NCBI GenBank assembly: GCA_027924585.1
Contig: BSBM01000486.1
Location: 41,403,501 to 41,467,500, forward strand
Reading direction: 5' to 3'
Length of the DNA stretch: 64,000 bases
Origin: Larix kaempferi
Lineage: Eukaryota > Streptophyta > Pinopsida > Pinales > Pinaceae
The notes beneath the pieces were generated by a model that was given only the letters and a program-made list of their open reading frames with translations, was not told the origin of the DNA and did no database searches. The translations under genes and the position numbers were made by a program. Shown here in pieces: positions 56,216 to 64,000 of the stretch (its first letter is position 1; every line of letters begins with the position of its first letter).

Positions 56216-56560
56216 ATAGGGACTTGGAAGAGTTCTTATGCAAGACAATCACGTGGTGTGTTATGAGTCTAGAAAATTGAAAGAACATGAAAAGAATTAT
56301 TCTACCCATGATCTGGAACTTGCAACCATAGTGCGTTCTCTAAAGATCTGGAGGAACTATTTAATAGGCAGAAAATTTGAGCTAAGGACAAACAATTGTG
56401 GTCTGAAATATTTGTTTGAGCAGCCAAGATTAAATGTCAGGCAAGCTAGATGGATGGAATTTTATGTGAGTTTGATTTTGAGATCAAACACATAAAAGGG
56501 AGGACAATAAAGTAGTTGATGCACTCAGCAGAAAGATGCATGAAATGCATGTGGTGGCCA
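56216..56560 (+). pseudogene. Gypsy element 2 RNase H remnant
   Basis: Frame at 56238-56495 with [35 protein letters not shown] and [21 protein letters not shown] one-base change near 56485 shifts the frame before the 'IKHIKG...DALSRK' end (about 56480-56535). Confidence 0.75.
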
Positions 56561-56705
56561 AATTTACTTGCCAGTCAGATTTAAGGCAACAGATTGTTAA
56601 TTATCTTGTTGAAGATGAAATGTATGTGCAAATAAAGGATAAATTGCAACAATAGAATTTTGAAAAGAGGTTTGAAGGGTATCATTTAAAAGAGGATGGA
56701 CTTCT

Positions 56706-56728
56706 TATATATATATATATATATATAT
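56706..56728. repeat. (AT)n microsatellite inside gypsy element 2
   Basis: About 11 AT units between RNase H and integrase. Confidence 0.95.
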
Positions 56729-56734
56729 TCCAAA

Positions 56735-57876
56735 CATGGCAGACTTGAGGATAATTGTTATGGATGAAATCCATAAAATCCCATATTATGGTCACCCAAG
56801 ATACCATAAAATAATTGCTACAGCCAGGAAGCAATATTTTTATCAAAGGATAAAGAAAGATATTGTTGAGTATATTTCTAAGTGTATTAAATGTTAGCAA
56901 GTGAAGGTTGAACATCAAAAACCAATATGTTTATTGCATCCTTTGCTAATTTTGGAATGGAAATGAGAAGTAATTTCCATGGATTTTATTACGGGGTTAC
57001 AAATGACTGTGAGACAACATGATTCCATCATGATTGTGGTGGATAAATTGTCTAAGGCATCACATTTTATATCTGTTAAATCCACATATAAAACAAATGC
57101 CATAGCAAATATTTTTATGAAGGAAATTTTCAAATTGCATAGGTTGCCTAAGACAATAATTTCAGATAGGGATACCAAATTTACTTCAAATTTCTAGAAG
57201 AGTATTTTTGTAGATTTGGGTACACATCTAAACTTTAGCACTGCCTACCATCTACAAATAGATGGACTAACAAAAAGAGTAAATCATGTTCTTGAAGACA
57301 TGATTCACATGTATGTGATAGACAAACCATCAAAGCGGGAAAATTATCTACATTTGGTAGAGTTTGCATATAACAATGGGCAACAAGCTTCATTGGGCAT
57401 GAATCCATCCGAAGCTTTGTATGGCAGAAAGTGCAGGACACTAGTGACTTGGAATAATCTAGTGAACATAATTGTACTTGGGCCAAAATTGCTTAAGTAA
57501 ATGGAACAGGAGGTTGCAAAAATTAGGCAAAATTTAAAGGCATCCCAAGATACACAGAAAATCTATGCATATAAGAATAGAGTGCATAAGTAATTCAATG
57601 TTGGGGATCATGTTTACCTTGGAGTGAGGCCAAGGAAGAGTTCCTTAAAACTTGGAAGTCTGGTCCCCAAGATATTGTGGGTCATTTGAAGTGCTAGAAA
57701 GGATAGGGCTAGTTACATATAGAATTGCATTGCTTGGTAGTACTAGAGCTCATAATGTTTTTCATGTTTCTTTGTTTAAGAAGTATGTACATTATACTAA
57801 CCATGTGATTAATTGGGATGTGATTCAGGTGGAACTTAAGGGAGAGGTCCAAACTAAGCCACTATGCATCCTATAA
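56735..57876 (+). pseudogene. Gypsy element 2 integrase and C-terminal part
   Basis: The HHCC zinc motif is visible at about 56768-56905 (H-x-I-P-Y-Y-G-H ... C-I-K-C, then a stop). The core (56979-57500) has MDFITGLQ (first Asp), SDRDTKFTS (second Asp) and the VNHVLEDMIHMYV block (Glu) with a stop at about 57197. LALLGSTRAHNVFHVSLFKKYVH ends the frame at 57652-57876. An (AT)n run lies just before the zinc motif at 56706-56728. Confidence 0.75.
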
Positions 57877-58038
57877 TAGGAAGGTAACATTGCTTTTAAA
57901 TGGAGCAATCAAACAGGTAAAAGTGCAATGGAAGCACTTATGTCCCGATGAGACTATGTGGGATTTGGAGGATGCCATGAAAGAGGCATACCCATTTTTG
58001 TTCTAATTTTGAGCAAACACTGAGGACGGTATTATTCC

Positions 58039-58050
58039 AAGGGGGGGGGA
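58039..58050 (+). promoter_or_regulatory. Polypurine tract of gypsy element 2
   Basis: AAGGGGGGGGGA, one base before the LTR start TGTAATACCC. Confidence 0.85.
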
Positions 58051-58051
58051 T

Positions 58052-59462
58052 TGTAATACCCCCACTTTTGACTTGGAATGTATTTAATCAAAATTTTGTA
58101 AATGATGTAAATATGCTAGTATGGATTCTTAGTGTGGAGCTCAAGGCCAAGGCCTGACTAGTGAATGGCTAGGAATGTATGATGTATATATTTTTATTTC
58201 AACCATATGATTGGCTTGTCATGCTAACTCGAAATATATGTAAATATTATATGCATAAATAATAAATTACCAAGATGGTTTTGTAAAGAGAACTAGAGCG
58301 GCTATGATTCCACTAGAGGGGAAAAGGAAAGGGGGCCTATGGGAAAGAAAATCCTTTGCTGCCAAGTGTCAACTTTAGAACTCATCTAATTGCTGCCATG
58401 TGCTTTAAATGAGCCAATTAACTTCTTTTAACTATTAAATCCAAGCATTAAATGCATGTGTGAGGTTGGTGGGAAAAGTTACTATGTCTTTATTGAAGCA
58501 TGGGGGTGGTGACAGTTTTGTCAGTTGTTAAAAGTCATTTTCTTCTATGGTCAAAAGCTATGTCAGTTGTCTTTTCACCATCATCTTTGTAGTCAACACC
58601 CATTCTATCATTCTCTCATACAGACTTCCACACTATGCAGAGCTTCCTATTGTTGTTTATGACCATTACCAGACTGTGTTTAACCCAAAAATTCAAATTT
58701 AGATATAAAGCTGCAAATTTGAGGAAAAATAGATGTTTGTAGGTGAGCATAGAGGTTGGGAAAGCTAGGAACCCTTAGCCATTGAGTTTTGATACTCACC
58801 GATGCTTGAGAAGTCATGATTTGTGCTACAGGGAGTTCTCCAAAATCTTACAACAAATTGGACTCTTACTACATACACTTGTAAGCACTTTAAGGGTTGG
58901 ATTTCCTAAGGGAAATATGGATTAGTGAAGGGGAATTCCTTCCTTGTGTTGTGTGGGTAATTTGGAAAGGTGCAATGAATATGATGGCTAAGTGAGATCC
59001 TTGTAGAGATATGGATGAGCATTTGGCTAAGCATAAAGAGTATAACAAGTTGTGGGATGAGCAAGAAAATCATATAGGTGTTTCCTTCACCGTGGTGGCC
59101 TCATAGCCTAGCTTGGGGGTGTCCTCTCAACATAAATAATATATGCTGGACATAGTGCCTATAGTTGGGTGGAAAATCGCTCTTACATAGGCAATTGCTT
59201 GGATATTCCGTGTTTAAAGATAAGTATTCTCTTTGTATATGATGTGCAATGATTTTATTTATATGTTGGTCATAATTATGCTTGTAATTGCATGAGTTGT
59301 GTGTGTGTGGATGGATTTTATTTCCGTTGTGTATTTTTATTATACATCTGCACGTATTTTAAATGTCATGAATTCATATTATGGATATGGGACAAAATTT
59401 AGAAGTATGAATTTAGTTAATTTCCCCTCCTATGGGTCAAATTGATGGATGGGGATGTTACA
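58052..59462 (+). repeat. 3' LTR of gypsy element 2 (~1.4 kb)
   Basis: Starts TGTAATACCCCCACTTTTGA right after the polypurine tract and ends GGGGATGTTACA; the ends form the inverted pair TGTAA/TTACA. The sequence beyond 59462 is a minus-strand LINE, so the boundary is sharp. Both LTR families in the window start TGTxATA(T/C)CC. Confidence 0.8.
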
Positions 59463-59467
59463 CAAAC

Positions 59468-59975
59468 CCAAAAAGAAAACCACATATACTTAAAATATTT
59501 ACAAACTCATTCATGTAAAATTAAGCTACCATCATTTCCTCATTCTCTCCTAAATGTATGATCAATCGATAAGAGCCAATCAGAAGAGAGAGTCCTTGCT
59601 TTGACAATAAATCCACTTCATAATTATTCTCCCGAAAGATACACCGATATTGAATCTAGAAATAAGAACCAGAAATAGTTAAAGTTTGACACACAAGAGC
59701 AACAAGATTGATATTTTGGACTTGAGCCTCCTTCTTCATCCATTTTATTACCACTATAGAGTCCCCATAATTGTAGCTAACCAAAAACTCTTGCTATAAG
59801 CAAAAAATTTCAAGTATAGCCGAGCAAGGATTTCCATTCGGTTGTTAGTTCCCACACCTTCCTTTTCTTTAAAGGAGAAGCGGGTTTGATCATTAACATA
59901 TAAAATGAATATGATCCCACATAGCTGATTTTGACACGCTCCATCAAAAAATACTACAGATTATCATGATCAAAC
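59468..59975 (-). pseudogene. LINE RNase H fragment next to the gypsy 2 LTR
   Basis: On the minus strand from about 59975: FFDGACQNQLCGIIFILYVND, VGTNNRMEILARLYLKFFA, then a damaged YGDS/VVIKWM segment and SKQGLSLLIGS near 59580. The first Asp and Glu of RNase H are readable. Several shifts and stops. The gypsy 2 element ends 5 bp away, so the LINE was probably its target or lay beside it. Confidence 0.75.
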
Positions 59976-60161
59976 TAAGCTCAAGAACCCATCTAATTCA
60001 ATTTCAAACTTATTACCCACTTATATGATGAGTTTATAGATTTAACAATAAAATATTGTTCTAATATAAATTCATTTTTTTGAAAAAAAAATATGAAAAT
60101 ATCATTATCCTCACATTATAAAATCTTTTAATTTTTATAAATTAAAACAAGAGCCACGAGG

Positions 60162-60184
60162 TGGCAATGTCCCCGACATTGCCA
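60162..60184. other. Perfect 10-bp inverted repeat with 3-nt loop
   Basis: TGGCAATGTC, CCC, GACATTGCCA. The stem is perfect and GC-rich compared with its surroundings. It could be a short hairpin or a protein-binding palindrome; no function is supported. Confidence 0.7.
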
Positions 60185-60617
60185 TTTGCTATTGTGAGAG
60201 AAGAGTTGCACTAGGAGGAATGACAAGAAGCCGCCCACGAAGGAAGGAGCTATTTGCCTCAGGCACCATGCTTTCTATCATTGAAGCAACGACAAGAAAC
60301 TAATGAAACAATAAACTATTGGAAAAATTAATGACTAAAACCACAATCTTAAATCTTACAATAATAAAATATTGAGTTGACAAGTTGGATTTGATCCATA
60401 ACATTTGGTCTATCTTAAAGTCTTAAAATTGAAAATTTATTTATCATGTACTTCAAAAAAAAATAAAAAATAATATACTACAAAAATTTTAAGTAACTTA
60501 TAATTTTGAGCACCAAGTTTGGTAATGTCATTATCAAAATAATTCAACTAATTTTGTTTTTCACATGAAAAAAATGACAACTTTATTTATATGATAATGA
60601 TAATGATGATGATTAGC

Positions 60618-60620
<3 letters not shown>

Positions 60621-60656
<36 letters not shown>
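60621..60656. repeat. (TA)n microsatellite
   Basis: About 18 uninterrupted TA units. Confidence 0.95.
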
Positions 60657-60658
<2 letters not shown>

Positions 60659-61067
60659 TTACATTTCACATGATTTCAAAAAACCAACTGTATGAGCTTT
60701 AAACTATTCGACATCTCATTGAAAATCAACTATTACATAATCACCATAGATCTGTTATTACATAATCACCATAGATCTCTATTAATAACAGCAAGCAACA
60801 CTTAGCTTCTATGACTATTCAATAATGCCTTATACATGTTATCCAAATATTCACAAACTTGACTAATATTACTCCGAGAGAGAACCCAAAATCATTTAAT
60901 GGTTAATGAGGTGGGTGTTTGGCGTTCATGTTATTTGTAAGAACAAACACAAAACATGGCAAATGAAACTAACTTTAGTTTATCACACCTTAATTATTTG
61001 ATTTGCTCTAAAGTTTTAAAAGTGTTATTAACATAAATGCCATAAAATAAAAATAAACATAAATACC

Positions 61068-61107
<40 letters not shown>
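61068..61107. repeat. (AT)n(AG)n compound microsatellite
   Basis: About nine AT units directly followed by about eleven AG units. Confidence 0.95.
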
Positions 61108-61323
61108 CTAAAATTTAAATATGAATGGAAGTGATTTTACAATTTTGCTCGAAAGAAAGCAAGTTGGAAAAGCAACCATAATAGAAAGTAGATATAAAAA
61201 TCATATGAGGATCGTATTAAAAACAAACAAAGGCCAAGATACAAGGTCTAACCTAAACGTAGATAGGGTTCAATCCAATAATTCTTTTCCCAACTTGTAG
61301 TCTACTGCATAAAATAATGCCAA

Positions 61324-61401
61324 GCCTCACTCTCTTCATAACTTCTCACAGTAATAAAACTTGCCTCACTCTCTTCATAACTTCTCACAGTAATAAAACT
61401 T
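61324..61401 (+). repeat. 39-bp tandem duplication
   Basis: GCCTCACTCTCTTCATAACT begins at 61324 and 61363 and the copies are identical through AATAAAACTT. Confidence 0.9.
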
Positions 61402-61570
61402 TAATGTATAGATACGAAGTAGAGACTTGACTTGACTTGAAGAAGCAAGTACAATGACAAAAAGATGGTGACTTTGTAAATTTTCAATATTTTTGGATTT
61501 ATGCATGTTAAATAATAATAAGTCAAGCCTCGGTAATCAAAGGATTCAAACTTTCTTAGAAACTAATGAA

Positions 61571-61690
61571 GATGTTAACATTAACAAGTATTTACTTGAT
61601 GTTATGAAAAAAAAAAAGTGCACCAATTAAGTAGATGTTAACATCAACAAGTATTTACTTGATGTTATGACAAAAAAAAGTGCACCAATT
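61571..61690 (+). repeat. 63-bp tandem duplication
   Basis: GATGTTAACAT(T/C)AACAAGTA begins at 61571 and 61634; the copies differ by one substitution and the length of the A-run. Confidence 0.9.
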
Positions 61691-62677
61691 AATTACTTGA
61701 TGTTTGAAGGGTAGCTTGTAATCAATATGATATAATGTTCAGTTGTTCAACATATTATACGCGTGGCAACTATTTCGAATTCCATGACAAATAATAGTCA
61801 TATGATGTTTGCCAATATGGTAGATGGGTATTCAATATATGATATTTCAATGAGCTATTTTTTAATGATTGGACTTGCTAGTCATGTTGATGTTTGCTCG
61901 TAAACTTTTCTTTTGTTTTACATCACATGCTTTGTAGTGAATGAGTAAGATAAAATATTGGTAAGGAATAGAAACATATAGATCTATAAGGTAAATATGG
62001 ATGTTATTTTTGCTTTTAGTTCGTAAAAGATGGAGAAGGAATAGTCATTGAATGAACGTTCAACGACAGAACCTGTGCGGTGATATTTGAGGCCAAATAG
62101 TGTGGATACTATTGTTTCGTTGACATAGTTTCAACTGATTTAAATCATTAACATAATAACATGATTAAAATTCCTTGCAAAACGAGAATTGTGGATATTA
62201 GATGACAATCATACGGAGTGAAATCCAGGGGTGGTTAGGTGGCCATGTCGCGATGATTGAAATGATGGGTGATGGGCTCCATCCTTACGCAGCTTTGTCG
62301 ATCTTTAGCTTTGCGAATTTGTATTTATATATCTGGGATGAGCTGATTCGCCAGATCTGACAAGTATTGGGCAACCAGTTGGTGAACCAACAACCATTTT
62401 AAGCCAGAAGATCAATTGGGAGGACGGGCTAAAAGTGAGGTGCACACCAGGGCAAAAAGAAGGAGCCCCATTTCCTCCAAACCAAAGTAAAGAAAAGGTC
62501 CTAAGGAAAATCAAGTGATTATAATTATGTGTTCCGCTTAAATAAATGTTTTAACTAAGTTTTAAATAGTCTACAAACGTCCCCGTGATTTATGCCCAGA
62601 GATCATCCCACTTGAATATTGCGAAGGATTATACATGTGGAGTTGATACGTAGTTTGTAGCATTTAATTTACTTGAA
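61691..62677. other. No feature recognised
   Basis: The open frame at 62305-62514 (minus) has no recognisable motif. No promoter signals could be tied to a gene. Confidence 0.4.
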
Positions 62678-62872
62678 GATCAAGATCCACCTGGTATATT
62701 GACACACAGTTAATTTTATCTCTCCCCACTTGTTAACTTCTTAATCCTTCTGAGTATTTCCTTTAATTTACTCTGAATTTGCATGCAGATCAAGCTCCAC
62801 CCGGTGTATATTGACACAGTTAACATTATTCCTCCCCACTTGTTAACGTCTTAATCCTTCTAAGTATTTTAT
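62678..62872 (+). repeat. ~110-bp tandem duplication
   Basis: GATCAAG(A/C)TCCACC(T/C)GGT begins at 62678 and 62788. Both copies continue with CCCCACTTGTTAAC(T/G)TCTTAATCC. It lies about 1 kb upstream of the GDSL exon. Confidence 0.85.
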
Positions 62873-63126
62873 GTATACTGCTTGGTTAAAGGCGAGAGAG
62901 TTATCGAGTACAATCCCCTCGAATTCGGCGATGAGGTAAAGCAAACAACTTGGTACATTCTTATCACAGATTCTTTACTAGGCTGAGGCTTCTAGAAGAC
63001 TGAGCTCTGGGTTCTATTAGCTCAGGATGCACTCCTGAGCAAGTCTTTGGTCATTGAGAGTTTTAGTTTGTACACTTCAATCCAGCATTGAATCATAAAA
63101 GAGCTTCCCTTACCTATTAGCTCAAT

Positions 63127-63810
63127 CCTGCTCTTTTCTGAATTGAATTGAGAGTACGGAGTGGGATGCAATCTCTGCCTGGCTTCCATTTATTTGAGGT
63201 AGTTTATTGTTTTAAGCAATCCCAAGTTATTGACCATTTTGTTCAATACACTTGGCTTATTGTTCACTTGTTTGTTATAATTTGTTTACTGTTCTGATTT
63301 TAGTTTATTTTCCTTTTGTACAGGAAACCTGTGGAGTCTGCAAAAAGGGAAAAAAAGATTAAAATTGAAGCGCAAACTGGGTAATCTTTCTGTAATAACT
63401 TGATAGATTTATTATCCTTGAATTGTTTGCTTCTGTGACATTTATAAACCCACTCAAAACTTATATTTATGTGATAAACATAATCTCTATTCCAATGACT
63501 CGACCCTGCTCTTTTCTGAATTGAATCCAGAGTATGGCCTGGTTCTCGTTATTTGAGGTAGTTTATAGCTTTAAGCAATCTCAGATTATTAACAATTGTG
63601 TTTGTTTCTTATAATTTGTTCACTTTTCTGATTTTAGTTTATTTTCCTTTTGTAAAAGAAACACGTGGAGTCTGCAAAAAGGAAAAAGGGTTAAACTTCA
63701 AGAACCTTTCTGTAATAACATGATAGATTTATTATCTTTGAAATTTTTTGCTTCTTTGAAGTTTACAAACCCTCTCCAAACTTATATTTATTTGTTAAAT
63801 TGGCACAATA
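63127..63810 (+). repeat. ~378-bp tandem duplication upstream of the GDSL exon
   Basis: CCTGCTCTTTTCTGAATTGA begins at 63127 and 63505. Shared landmarks are TTATTTGAGGTAGTTTAT, CTGATTTTAGTTTATTTTCC, GTGGAGTCTGCAAAAAGG and CTTTCTGTAATAAC. In copy 1 an exon-like piece is framed by TTTTGTACAG and GGTAATC; in copy 2 the AG has become AAAAG. This looks like duplicated intron DNA, possibly with a duplicated small exon. Confidence 0.75.
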
Positions 63811-63826
63811 AATTTTGGGGTTGCAG

Positions 63827-64000
63827 GAGTGGGTGAAGTGGGATGACTTCCCTCTCAACTTAATAGATATAACAACAATGGTTCCTGCATTGAATTAATC
63901 AACGACATGGCTCGAGATTACAACGAGGCATTGAGACTGAGGGTGCAAGACTTCAACAATTGGCTTCCTAAATCCAATGTACATGCCTCTTTACGAGGCA
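63827..64000 (+). pseudogene. GDSL esterase/lipase exon, partial, with TGA at a conserved Cys
   Basis: After the acceptor TTGGGGTTGCAG (63815-63826) the frame starting at 63829 reads VGEVG, TGA, LPSQLNRYNNNGSCIELIND, then a helical stretch MARDYNEALRLRVQDFNNWLPKSN. This is the region of plant GDSL-type (SGNH) esterases around 'VGPxGC[IL]P...C...N..A..[FY]N..L'. The TGA at 63844-63846 stands in the place of the family's Cys codon (TGC/TGT), a one-base change. The exon joins upstream by a phase-1 intron (G/GA), the position seen in many plant GDSL genes. The catalytic GDS and DxxH blocks would be outside this exon; none is visible in the 1 kb upstream, so either introns are long or this is a stray fragment. 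The gene runs off the window. Confidence 0.75.

Larger units (their letters stand above)
53450..59462 (+). mobile_element. Ty3/gypsy element 2, chimeric, with 3' LTR only
   Basis: Begins with a weak primer-binding-like TATCAGAGGC (53452), gag start 53538-53900, then a Copia piece 53902 to about 54990, then protease end, reverse transcriptase, RNase H and integrase to 58040, a polypurine tract and one LTR. The pol is close in order and motifs to gypsy element 1 but less decayed. No 5' LTR was found. Confidence 0.75.

Noticed and set aside
1-64000. tRNA, rRNA or other structural RNA genes
   Set aside because: None could be recognised by eye on either strand; a covariance-model scan would be needed to exclude them.

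Overview
This window looks like intergenic and repeat-rich DNA from the nuclear genome of a seed plant with a large genome. It is AT-rich, with one long intronless gene, one plant-type GDSL esterase/lipase exon at the right edge, and otherwise layers of plant LTR retrotransposons, plant LINEs carrying an RNase H domain, and hAT transposons. The age and depth of nesting and the very long LTRs (about 3 kb) would suit a gymnosperm, but that is an inference.

Layout. 1-2815: a 584-codon multi-pass membrane protein gene of unknown family, with an imperfect direct-repeat array on each side; the 3' array starts inside the last codons. 2816-11459: mostly non-coding, with a minus-strand LINE RNase H remnant (4270-4955) and short coding remnants I could not name (5217-5516, 5957-6230). 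11460-13952: a short minus-strand LTR element with two ~480-bp LTRs, a primer-binding site, a polypurine tract and only a protease remnant. 13953-20815: a decayed plus-strand LINE that took in an apparently intact two-exon hAT transposon (about 14363-17770) and a short hAT-like non-autonomous element (19783-20639), each with a target-site duplication. 20816-29640: mostly unassigned, with a coding remnant of unknown family (24806-25164), a minus-strand Copia gag remnant (25135-26255) and a 52-bp x3 tandem repeat.

29650-50285 is a multi-layer nest. LINE-1 (plus) was interrupted by a Ty3/gypsy element with ~3-kb LTRs. The junction of the 3' LTR end with the rest of LINE-1 was then tandemly duplicated. 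LINE-2 (plus) inserted in the LTR part of the left copy, and LINE-3 (minus) inserted in LINE-2. LINE-2 and LINE-3 have clear 16-bp and 15-bp target-site duplications, and the right copy still shows the LINE-2 target unfilled. 50286-53440: AT-rich, with a possible LINE tail. 53450-59462: a second Ty3/gypsy element with a Copia LTR and gag start in place of most of its gag and protease, a fairly long open reverse transcriptase, and a 3' LTR with TGTAA...TTACA ends; no 5' LTR is visible. 59468-62670: a minus-strand LINE RNase H remnant, microsatellites and short tandem duplications. 62678-64000: tandemly duplicated sequence leading to a GDSL lipase exon in which TGA replaces the Cys codon of the family's G-C-x-P motif.

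Only two things look possibly functional: the membrane-protein gene at 752-2506 and the hAT transposase. The most unusual observations are that the hAT intron looks like a diverged duplicate of the start of the following exon, and that the nest gives an ordered history with an internal empty-site control.
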